Assembly (NCBI GenBank): GCA_963978445.1
Contig: CAXBRT010000004.1
Span: forward strand, 1-40,248
Reading direction: 5' to 3'
DNA from: TMED14 sp003444795
Lineage (GTDB): Bacteria; Bacteroidota; Bacteroidia; Flavobacteriales; Schleiferiaceae
Length of the DNA: 40,248 bases
Shown piece after piece: positions 33,209 through 40,248 of this stretch. The translations under genes and the position numbers were made by a program. The notes beneath the pieces were generated by a model, which saw nothing but the letters and a program-made list of their open reading frames with translations, had not been told where the DNA came from and did not search any database. Each line of letters opens with the position of its first letter. The first letter of the stretch is position 1.

Positions 33209-33910
33209 TTAGGCGCGTGGGCGGACCGTGCGCTGTTCTATGCGTTTTTCAAAATGAGCCCCCTTGAAAATTCGATGGACAAAGATTCCGGGCACGTGTA
33301 TTTGGTTGGGGTCCAGGGTTCCGGCGGGCACCAGTTCTTCGACTTCGGCGACGGTGATACGTCCGGCCATGGCCATCATGGGATTGAAATTTCGGGCCGT
33401 CCCCTTGAAGACCAAATTGCCTGCTTCGTCCCCTTTCCAGGCCTTTACAAAGGCAAATTGCGCATCAAAGGCATGCTCCAAAATATGGGGCTTGCCTTTG
33501 AAAATGCGCACTTCCTTGCCTTCGGCGACCTCGGTGCCATAGCCGGCAGGGGTATAGAAGGCGGGAATGCCGGCACCTGCGGCGCGGCAGCGTTCGGCGA
33601 GGGTGCCTTGAGGAATGAGTTCGACTTCGAGTTCGCCGGACAACATTTGGCGCTCAAATTCATCGTTTTCCCCCACGTAGGAGGAGATCATTTTTTTGAC
33701 TTGGCGCGTTTCTAGGAGCACGCCAAGGCCAAAGCCGTCCACCCCTGCATTGTTGGAGATACAGGTGAGGTCTTTTACGCCGGATGCACGCACGGCGGCG
33801 ATGGCGTTTTCGGGGATGCCACACAAGCCAAACCCGCCGAACATGACTGTCATGCCGTCCGCGATGCCGTCCACAGCGGCTTGAGCGTTGGGGACTACTT
33901 TTTTAATCAT
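33209..33910 (-). CDS. scoA: 3-oxoacid CoA-transferase, subunit A
   Basis: 233 aa. The CoA-transferase signature GGFGLCGIPENAI lies near residues 24-36, followed by SNNAGVDGFGLG and the family core YTPAGYGTEVAEGKE. It forms the heteromer with ScoB. It begins two bases after the end of the penicillin-binding protein gene, so a metabolic pair is cotranscribed with cell-wall genes. Substrate could be acetoacetate or 3-oxoadipate. Confidence 0.93.
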   Translation of the reverse strand: MIKKVVPNAQAAVDGIADGMTVMFGGFGLCGIPENAIAAVRASGVKDLTCISNNAGVDGFGLGVLLETRQVKKMISSYVGENDEFERQMLSGELEVELIPQGTLAERCRAAGAGIPAFYTPAGYGTEVAEGKEVRIFKGKPHILEHAFDAQFAFVKAWKGDEAGNLVFKGTARNFNPMMAMAGRITVAEVEELVPAGTLDPNQIHVPGIFVHRIFKGAHFEKRIEQRTVRPRA

Positions 33911-33912
33911 GC

Positions 33913-36201
33913 TTAGTTGTATTCGGAGCGTTCTTCACGCAGTTCAGCGGACTCAGCTAGGTAGGTAGCGCAATCCAAAGGAATAGAAATAGGCCCGTCC
34001 GGGCGATCGAACCCGTCGCGTCGAATGCCCAGTTCAGGAACGCGGTAAACATCCTTCATGTACAGGGCCCAAATGGGCAATGCGGTTGTGGCACCCTGCC
34101 CGTAAACGGTAGAACCAAAGTGCGCGGAACGGTCTTGGCACCCGGTCCAAACTGCCGTTACCAAGTTGGGAACCATGCCGACAAACCATCCGTCGGAGTT
34201 GTTTTGGGTGGTTCCGGTTTTGCCCGCAATGGGGTTGTCAAAACCGTAAGGGTAGCCCGTGACATAGCTTCCATAACCAGCACCCGTATGGCGGAGTCGA
34301 ACGCCTGTACCGCTCTGCGTAACGCCTTGGAGGAGGTTCACCATGGTGTAGGCAATTTCTGGGGAGAAGACCTCCCGGGTTTCGGGGGCAAATTCGTCCA
34401 AGATGACCCCGTTCTTGTCTTCAATGCGGAACATAACGATGGGTACAGTGTAGAGCCCCTGATTGCCAAAGGCGGTGTAGGCTCCAGCGAGCTCAAAGAT
34501 GCTCAAGTCTACCGTTCCCAACGCGATGGAAGGCACTTCAGGGATGTCCGAGGTCACGCCCAAGGCCTTGGCCATTTGGATGACTGGGCGGGGGCCAATC
34601 TGCTTCATCAGGTAGGTGGTTACCGTGTTTACAGATCCCGCAATCGCCTGTTTGAGCGTCAACACCCCGCCATATTCGTCGTCGGAGTTGGAGGGACACC
34701 AAGGCTCAGTCAGGCCAAATTGACCGGCCTCGATGCAGGTCTGAATGTTGGGCACTTGCATACAAGGTGAATACTTTTTATCCGCAATTGCCGCTGCATA
34801 GACAAAAGGCTTGAAGGTCGAACCCACCTGGCGACGGCCTTGCTTGACCGCGTCGTATTTGAAATGGCGGAAGTCAATACCTCCCACCCATGCTTTGATG
34901 AAGCCGGTTTGGGGTTCTACGCTTAGCAAACCCGCCTGGTAAATGCTCTTGTAGTATTGAATGGAATCCCAAGGACTGAGAACGGTATCGCGATCTCCCC
35001 CCCAGGCAAAGACCTTCATGTCCCGAGGTTTTTTAAACTCCTTCACAATGCGCTCGTCAGCCCAGCCCGAGTCGCGGTAGTGACGGAATCGAGGGGTTTG
35101 GCGCATGGCGCGCGCAATGATTTTTTGACCCTCTTCATAGGAATCTCCCCCTTGGAAGTAAAAGGGTCCTGCTTTGCGTTTGGCAATTTGCTGGAAGAAA
35201 ACCCCTTGCAAGTTGGTGAGGTGGCGCTCCACCGCTTCTTCCGCCATGCGTTGCATACGGCTGTCAATGGTGGTGTAAATCTTGAGGCCGTCGGTGTAGA
35301 GGTTGTACCTAGTCCCATCTGGCTTGGGGTGCTCCGTGATCCACTCCTTCATGTAGGAGCGGATGTACTCGCGCAGATAGGGGGCCAAGCCTTGATCATG
35401 GCCCTGTCGTTGGAAACTCAGCACGAGCGGGAGGGCCACCAAGCTATCCGCCTCTTCTTCCGTAAGAAAGTCGTTGCGTTCCATTTGGCGCAGGACGGTA
35501 TTTCGGCGCGCTAAAGCAACATCCTGGCGGCCCGACTTAGCGGGATTGTAGGACCAAGGGTTCTTGAACATGCCCACCAACATGGCGGCCTCCTCAACCT
35601 TCAATTCGGAAGGAAGCTTGCCGAAGTACACATTGGCCGCGTTGTGAATGCCTACCCCCTGGTAGAGGAAGTCAAATTGGTTGAAGTACATCGCTATGAT
35701 TTCTTCCTTAGAGTAGCGGCTTTCCAATTGAAGCGAAATCACCCACTCTTTGAGCTTTTGAATGACGCGCGAAAAAATGTTGCTCGACCCTTCGCCGTGG
35801 TGCATCTGCTTTGCGAGCTGTTGGGTAATGGTGGAGCCACCGCCACCTGTACCTAGGGTCGCTACGGCACGGCCCAAGCTTCGAAAGTCAATCCCCGCAT
35901 GGTCGTGGTAGCGCTCATCCTCCGTGGCGATGAGGGCGTTTATCAGATGGGGAGGAAGTTCGCTGTAGTCCGCATGCACGCGGTTTTCCATGAAGAAGGT
36001 CCCGATTTGCTTCCCGTCCGCGGAGAGAATTTCCGTGGCCAAAAAGCTCTTGGGGTTGGCAATTTCTTCGGTGGAGGGCAGTTCGCCAAAGAGTCCCGCC
36101 CAGGTCAACAAAAGAGCTAGGACCAGGGCCAAGGGCGCCCCAAAGACCAAGATCCAGAAGTACTTGACATAGGTGCGGAAGTCCGTGTCTGTAGGTGCCA
36201 T
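33913..36201 (-). CDS. mrcA: Class A penicillin-binding protein (PBP1A type)
   Basis: 762 aa from ATG 36201, one base from the gldH stop; a start 11 codons upstream would run into gldH. One transmembrane helix is at about 14-37. The glycosyltransferase family 51 domain has the catalytic E95 in EDERYHDH and GGSTITQQLAKQ at 122-133. The transpeptidase domain has the active-site Ser and Lys in GSTFKPF, SVN in AGSVNTVT and KTG in AGKTGTTQNN. It builds and crosslinks peptidoglycan at the outer face of the inner membrane. The order ricT-gldH-pbp1A is familiar in Bacteroidota. Confidence 0.95.
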   Translation of the reverse strand: MAPTDTDFRTYVKYFWILVFGAPLALVLALLLTWAGLFGELPSTEEIANPKSFLATEILSADGKQIGTFFMENRVHADYSELPPHLINALIATEDERYHDHAGIDFRSLGRAVATLGTGGGGSTITQQLAKQMHHGEGSSNIFSRVIQKLKEWVISLQLESRYSKEEIIAMYFNQFDFLYQGVGIHNAANVYFGKLPSELKVEEAAMLVGMFKNPWSYNPAKSGRQDVALARRNTVLRQMERNDFLTEEEADSLVALPLVLSFQRQGHDQGLAPYLREYIRSYMKEWITEHPKPDGTRYNLYTDGLKIYTTIDSRMQRMAEEAVERHLTNLQGVFFQQIAKRKAGPFYFQGGDSYEEGQKIIARAMRQTPRFRHYRDSGWADERIVKEFKKPRDMKVFAWGGDRDTVLSPWDSIQYYKSIYQAGLLSVEPQTGFIKAWVGGIDFRHFKYDAVKQGRRQVGSTFKPFVYAAAIADKKYSPCMQVPNIQTCIEAGQFGLTEPWCPSNSDDEYGGVLTLKQAIAGSVNTVTTYLMKQIGPRPVIQMAKALGVTSDIPEVPSIALGTVDLSIFELAGAYTAFGNQGLYTVPIVMFRIEDKNGVILDEFAPETREVFSPEIAYTMVNLLQGVTQSGTGVRLRHTGAGYGSYVTGYPYGFDNPIAGKTGTTQNNSDGWFVGMVPNLVTAVWTGCQDRSAHFGSTVYGQGATTALPIWALYMKDVYRVPELGIRRDGFDRPDGPISIPLDCATYLAESAELREERSEYN

Positions 36202-36202
36202 G

Positions 36203-36688
36203 TTATTCAGCCGTAGGTTCTTCTTCTTTCTCAATCATCAAGGCAAAATCTCGAATGCCGACCAAAGGTTCATCGCGCATGCCGTGTTGAAAGCGGAAGC
36301 GGTAGATGCCGGGCTTGGGAAAGCGAAGACCGGCCTGTTTGTAAGGCAGTTCCAGGGTTTTCAACGCACCGACACCGCTTCCGTTCCAGGCCCCGCGATC
36401 ATTGGCTAAACGAATATCCACCGTGTCTTGGTATTCCGTTTGGCGGTCCGAACGGATCTCGCGAAACAGGTACAAGTTGCTATATGGGTAAGAATTGCTG
36501 TGCCGAATTTGGAAGGTCACCCGGTACACAGCTTGGGTATCTGAAACCTCCACGTCGACAGATATGACGCTGTCTTGGTACCAGGTGTCCTTCGAAAAGG
36601 ACGTTACGTCTTGCACAAGGGGGCCTTCTCCACAGGCAACCATGATGAGAGGGAGGGCCAAAAAAGCCAGTAGATGCTTAGCTTTCAC
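36203..36688 (-). CDS. gldH: Gliding motility lipoprotein GldH
   Basis: 161 aa from a GTG start at 36688. The frame is open further upstream (to 36919) only as a shadow of ricT, and the GTG is followed by KAKHLLAFLALPLIMVAC, a lipoprotein signal with Cys19. The mature part has the GldH pattern of a beta-sandwich with DTWYQDS and a late IYRFRFQHGMRDEPLVGI. GldH is needed for gliding and related T9SS functions in Flavobacterium. The start overlaps the ricT stop by 11 bases, and the stop is one base from the PBP start. Assignment rests on lipobox, size and gene order. Confidence 0.85.
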   Translation of the reverse strand: MKAKHLLAFLALPLIMVACGEGPLVQDVTSFSKDTWYQDSVISVDVEVSDTQAVYRVTFQIRHSNSYPYSNLYLFREIRSDRQTEYQDTVDIRLANDRGAWNGSGVGALKTLELPYKQAGLRFPKPGIYRFRFQHGMRDEPLVGIRDFALMIEKEEEPTAE

Positions 36689-37997
36689 GCGGGCTGGAAT
36701 TTTCCGAGTTGTTTCTACGCGAGCGGTTTCTGCCTCCGCGACGGCGGTTGCCGCGAGGCTTCTCGCTGCGCGCTGGATCCGTGGAATTTCCGGGGGTAGC
36801 TTCTGCGCGCGGGCCAGGAGATGTAGTCGCTTCTTCTGGCTTTGGGCCACGAGGGCGATCACGGTTTTTGCCGCCACGCTTGCGGTTCTTGTTGCGGCCC
36901 TCACCCTTGGGACGATCAAAGCGGGTCAAGCTATCTTCTTCCGGCTGAAGGAGCTCGGGCTCCGTGGTCTCGATGTAGACCTTGACCTCTTTTTCCTCCA
37001 AGGATGCGGGTTCTTCGTCGCGCTGGTTCATGGCGACCATTTCCGAAAAATCTTCGGCCTTCATGGCCACCCAACGTCCGGGTTCGTCGCGGTAGGCGAG
37101 CCAGACCATGCCGGTAAGGATGTCCATTTTCTGCACCTCGGCCCGGCCTTTTTTGGTGCGCACTTTTTGGGACTTTGGGAAGGCCTTTAACGCTTCTGCG
37201 TACTGGTCTAATTCGTAGTTGAGGCAGCACTTGAGCTTGCCGCAGTTGCCGGCGAGCTTCGTGGGGTTCAAGCTGAGTTGCTGGTAGCGCGCGGCACTAG
37301 TAGAAACGGATCGGTAATCCTTGAGCCATGTGCTGCAACAGAGCTCTCGGCCACAGCTGCCAATACCGCCCAAACGGCCCGCTTCTTGACGCGCACCGAT
37401 CTGGCGCATTTCCACACGGAGGCCAAAGGCGGTGGACATTTCACGAATGAGTGCCCGAAAGTCCACACGCGCTTCCGCGGTGTAGTAAAAGGTGGCTCGA
37501 GCGCCATCGCCCTGGCACTCCACGTCGCTGATTTTCATTTCCAGCTTGTGGTAGTCCGCCATGCTTCGTGCTTTGCGCATCAGTTCGTCTTCCCTATCGC
37601 GCGCTTCTTTCCAGCGGTCGAGGTCGCGCTGAGAAGATTTGCGGTAAATAACCAGCGCAGGATCGCCTTCGGTTTCGACCTGGGCCTTGCGCATTTGGAT
37701 CCGAACGAGTTCCCCCGTGACCGAAACGGTGCCCACGTCATGGCCCCCATTGGGTGTGCTGACCGTGACAGCTTCGCCCGCATGAAGCGAAAGGTTTTCC
37801 GTGTTTTTATAGAAGTCTTTTCGGCCGTTTTTGAAGCGAACCTCCACCCATTCAAAAGGGCTTTCTCCCGCTGGTAACTGCATGTTACTCAACCAATCAA
37901 AGACATTGTAGCTGTTGCAGCCCCCGGTCCCACACGAGCCATTGCTCTTGCACCCATTGGGGACGCTGGAATTAGATGAACAGGAACTGCAGGCCAT
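36678..37997 (-). CDS. ricT: PSP1 domain protein RicT with basic disordered tail
   Basis: 439 aa from ATG 37997, giving the common N-terminus MACSSCSS; upstream ATGs at 38015 and beyond would overlap the divergent porZ leader and lack family support. The N-terminus has a cysteine cluster (C3, C6, C16, C22, C27). The PSP1 core carries GSCGRELCCSTWL and NPTKLAGNCGKLKCCLNYE, whose cysteines bind iron-sulfur clusters in Bacillus RicT, part of a complex that affects RNA processing. The last about 90 residues are rich in Arg, Lys, Gly, Asn, Ser and Pro with GNRRRGGRNRSRR, an RNA-binding-like disordered tail. First gene of the leftward operon. Confidence 0.9.
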   Translation of the reverse strand: MACSSCSSNSSVPNGCKSNGSCGTGGCNSYNVFDWLSNMQLPAGESPFEWVEVRFKNGRKDFYKNTENLSLHAGEAVTVSTPNGGHDVGTVSVTGELVRIQMRKAQVETEGDPALVIYRKSSQRDLDRWKEARDREDELMRKARSMADYHKLEMKISDVECQGDGARATFYYTAEARVDFRALIREMSTAFGLRVEMRQIGARQEAGRLGGIGSCGRELCCSTWLKDYRSVSTSAARYQQLSLNPTKLAGNCGKLKCCLNYELDQYAEALKAFPKSQKVRTKKGRAEVQKMDILTGMVWLAYRDEPGRWVAMKAEDFSEMVAMNQRDEEPASLEEKEVKVYIETTEPELLQPEEDSLTRFDRPKGEGRNKNRKRGGKNRDRPRGPKPEEATTSPGPRAEATPGNSTDPARSEKPRGNRRRGGRNRSRRNNSENSSPRES

Positions 37998-38001
37998 AGA
38001 G

Positions 38002-38020
38002 CGAAGATAGTGCATCTTTG
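38002..38020. promoter_or_regulatory. Candidate -7 elements of divergent ricT (minus) and porZ (plus)
   Basis: TATCTTCG on the minus strand (38002-38009) and CATCTTTG on the plus strand (38013-38020) each fit seven of eight positions of TAnnTTTG. They lie only a few bases from the respective start codons, so transcripts would be leaderless or nearly so. Confidence 0.3.
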
Positions 38021-38024
38021 TCCC

Positions 38025-40248
38025 GTGAAGCGGTTTGTAGCCCTCCTCCTTTTTGCGGTTTTTGCCCCGTTGAATGCGGGCGCACAGGGCATTCCTGTGG
38101 GCACTTGGCGGGCGCATTTCCCCTTGCGGGCGACCCATTCCATAGCGGAATTGGAGGCCGAAATTTTAGTGGCGAGCGAATACGGTCTCCTCCGCTACGA
38201 TCCCGTCGATAAAGTTATGACGGCGGCCACCGCGGTCGATGGCCTAAGCGATGTGGGCCTCACCTGTATTGCGGCTTCCCCGGACGGTCAAACGGCCATC
38301 GTCGGCTATGAGGACGGCGGATTAGATATTTGGACCGACCGGGACACGCGACGAATTTCAGACATCCCTTCCAGCGGGGCGTATCCGGGAATTTCAAGAA
38401 TTGAACGCGTAGTCTTTGCGAGTGAAAACCGCGCTTTTGCGGCGACAGGTTTTGGTGTGGTGGAGATCAATCTGACTTACGGGGTTATTCAAGGAACCTA
38501 CCTCTTGCGCAGCGACGGTGGAACAACCCCCTGCTACGATTTGAGCCTGGAAGGAGACAGCCTATTCGTGGCGTCGGAATCGGGCCTTTGGTCGGTTCAC
38601 CTGCAAGATCCCCTGTATTTGCCGGCGAGCTGGAAACAAAGTAGCTACTGGGCTGACGTGCCCTTGGGCCACGTTGCCACCCTTCCGGAGGCCAAGTTGG
38701 TGCACCCTTGGAGCGATGGGTCCGTGTGGATGTCAGTCAATGGCATTTGGAGCCCTTTGCCCTTGGACACGGCGGAAAGTCCAGCCGTGCGCCGCCTTCG
38801 GGCAACGCAAGGCCATTTCCTAGTGGTGCGCAGCTATGGCGTGACCACGGTCAGTGCCTCGGGGGCGCTGGGAAGCACTATTTCGGCCGGTTATGGCAAC
38901 AATGAAGGCTTCTCGCCTTACGACGCTTTTGAGGATGAAACAGGGGCGATGTGGACTGCGAATAAGGGCCGTGGGCTGACCTTTTTTGACAACCCGTCTT
39001 ATGCGCAGCACCGTGCGGTGGAAGACCCGTTTTCGGCCCAGTCCTATGCGTTGAAGGGGAGCCCCGATGGGCTGCATGTTTTGACGGGGGCGGTAGATGC
39101 TACCTGGACGGCCACGTACACGAATGAAGGCATCCTGCATTTTGATGGAAGCCGTTGGACCGCGCTTCAGGAAACGGCCTTGGGCGGCGCAAAAGACATT
39201 TTGGACCTCTGCTATGATCCTTCCGATCCTGAACATTGGTTTGCGGCAAGCTGGGGCAAGGGCATTTTGGAATTTCGCCAAAATCAGTTGGTCCAAACGT
39301 GGGACCACACCAATAGCACCTTGCAAACGGCTGCGGGATCGGGACCGAATGACGTTCGGACCGGCGGGCTCTGCTGGGGCCAAGATGGCGCCCTTTGGGT
39401 GAGCAACGCGCTATCTGCTTTGCCTTTGCACCGCTACGATCCCTTGACGGGTCAATGGCAGGGCTATTCAGCGGGAAGTTTCAATGGGGAAAGTGTCAAG
39501 AACCTACTGCAAGATGAGGACGGCGTCTTTTGGTTGCAGTCTCGGACAGAGGGGTGGATGGCCATTCAGGTGTCTGGAAATAGCACGTCTACTCGACGCC
39601 TCACCAAAGGAGTAGGAAGCGGCAATTTGCCCAGCTCGACGGTGGCCGCAGCGCTTTTTGATGGGGACGATGAATTGTGGCTGGGTACCAGCGATGGTTT
39701 GGTGGTCTGCTTTGCTCCCTACAATGCCTTTAACGGGAAGTCCATTGACGCTCAAGCGCTTCTTGTTGCGGAAAATGGCATCAACCAAAAAGTCCTTGCT
39801 GGTCAGAACATACTCTCTATGGCCTTAGATGGAGCCAACCGCAAGTGGATTGGGACCTCAGATGCGGGCGTCTTCCTGCTTTCGGCAGACGGCCTTGAAA
39901 CGATTTACCACTTTACCAAGGAGAACAGTCCATTGTTGAGCAATCGGGTGCAGGCGCTCTATGTCGATCCAGCTTCCGGCGAAGTGTTTATGGGCACCAA
40001 CCGGGGCTTGCTTTCGTACCGCGGAAGCGCCACGCTTCCGTCCGATCGCCTATCGCAGGTGGAGGTCTTCCCAAATCCGCTCTCGCCCCAAGATTATGGT
40101 CCGATGTCGGTACGCGGCCTGGTCCCCAATAGCTACGTCAAGGTCACGAATACCAACGGACGTCTGCTCTACGAGGGCTATGCGACGGGGGGGCAGTTTA
40201 CCTGGGACACGTATAGTCTCGATGGGCCGCGCGCGCCTTCGGGCATTT
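38025..40248 (+). CDS. porZ: T9SS component PorZ, beta-propeller protein (3' truncated by window edge)
   Basis: 741 codons are visible from a GTG start at 38025; the frame stays open to the window end. The signal peptide KRFVALLLFAVFAPLNAGAQ follows the GTG directly. The N-terminal propeller starts with WRAHFPLRATHSIAE and SEYGLLRYD, typical of PorZ. Further propeller blades have LWLGTSDGL, KWIGTSDAGVF and VFMGTNRGLL. A terminal domain with VEVFPNPLSP resembles a sorting domain and would end just past the edge (GIF...). PorZ sits on the cell surface and takes part in the attachment of T9SS cargo to anionic lipopolysaccharide. Two such cargo proteins are encoded at 14932 and 19347. It is divergent from ricT with a 27-base gap. 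Confidence 0.9.
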   Translation, partial: MKRFVALLLFAVFAPLNAGAQGIPVGTWRAHFPLRATHSIAELEAEILVASEYGLLRYDPVDKVMTAATAVDGLSDVGLTCIAASPDGQTAIVGYEDGGLDIWTDRDTRRISDIPSSGAYPGISRIERVVFASENRAFAATGFGVVEINLTYGVIQGTYLLRSDGGTTPCYDLSLEGDSLFVASESGLWSVHLQDPLYLPASWKQSSYWADVPLGHVATLPEAKLVHPWSDGSVWMSVNGIWSPLPLDTAESPAVRRLRATQGHFLVVRSYGVTTVSASGALGSTISAGYGNNEGFSPYDAFEDETGAMWTANKGRGLTFFDNPSYAQHRAVEDPFSAQSYALKGSPDGLHVLTGAVDATWTATYTNEGILHFDGSRWTALQETALGGAKDILDLCYDPSDPEHWFAASWGKGILEFRQNQLVQTWDHTNSTLQTAAGSGPNDVRTGGLCWGQDGALWVSNALSALPLHRYDPLTGQWQGYSAGSFNGESVKNLLQDEDGVFWLQSRTEGWMAIQVSGNSTSTRRLTKGVGSGNLPSSTVAAALFDGDDELWLGTSDGLVVCFAPYNAFNGKSIDAQALLVAENGINQKVLAGQNILSMALDGANRKWIGTSDAGVFLLSADGLETIYHFTKENSPLLSNRVQALYVDPASGEVFMGTNRGLLSYRGSATLPSDRLSQVEVFPNPLSPQDYGPMSVRGLVPNSYVKVTNTNGRLLYEGYATGGQFTWDTYSLDGPRAPSGI

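Overview
The window is chromosomal DNA of a Bacteroidota bacterium, most likely a marine-type Flavobacteriales. This rests on the sequence: two giant secreted proteins with type IX secretion (T9SS) C-terminal sorting domains, a PorZ-like T9SS component, a GldH-type lipoprotein in the order ricT-gldH-pbp1A, a DUF3078 outer-membrane-type protein, and promoter elements resembling the Bacteroidota -7 box TAnnTTTG. No rRNA, tRNA, CRISPR array, transposase or phage gene was recognised. No gene-free stretch exceeds about 215 bases.

Layout. 1-537: 3' end of an M28 metallopeptidase. 687-4195 (minus): lipB, a serine beta-lactamase-like hydrolase and a double-ATPase peptide-type ABC protein, probably one operon. 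4246-4692: an ElaA-like acetyltransferase. 4676-14716: a phenylacetate (paa) catabolic locus. paaE runs leftward, divergent from paaABCD. It is followed by a membrane protein with a kelch-like exterior and a helix-turn-helix-like interior, then paaG, paaH, an unknown helical protein, paaI, paaJ and paaY. 14932-24086: two tandem multi-domain T9SS proteins (1404 and 1579 aa) that share an identical 1,051-bp 3' end including the terminator hairpin. A perfect 22-bp inverted repeat frames the segment between them. 24210-32506: a second catabolic operon with mostly 4-base overlaps (S9 prolyl oligopeptidase, paaZ, an ABM-fold protein, a paaF-like hydratase, a DUF3078 protein, a fused 2-oxoacid dehydrogenase E1). 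37997-32535 (minus): ricT, gldH, class A PBP, scoA, scoB. 38025-end: porZ, cut by the window edge.

How it works together. PaaABCE epoxidises phenylacetyl-CoA and PaaD serves its assembly. PaaG isomerises the epoxide to the oxepin, PaaZ opens and oxidises the ring, and PaaJ/F/G/H carry out the beta-oxidation steps to acetyl-CoA and succinyl-CoA. PaaI and PaaY are thioesterases that remove dead-end CoA esters. The ligase PaaK and known regulators (PaaX, PaaR) are not in the window. The E1 protein and peptidases in and near the second operon suggest, as inference, that the substrate is phenylalanine from peptides, reaching phenylacetyl-CoA through phenylpyruvate.

Most notable for follow-up: the membrane-anchored putative transcription factor with an ordered 10-bp-phased array of TGTGAA/TTCACA half-sites in front of it; the inverted-repeat-bounded promoter/terminator segment between the twin surface proteins; and the gene-conversion-like identity of their 3' ends.
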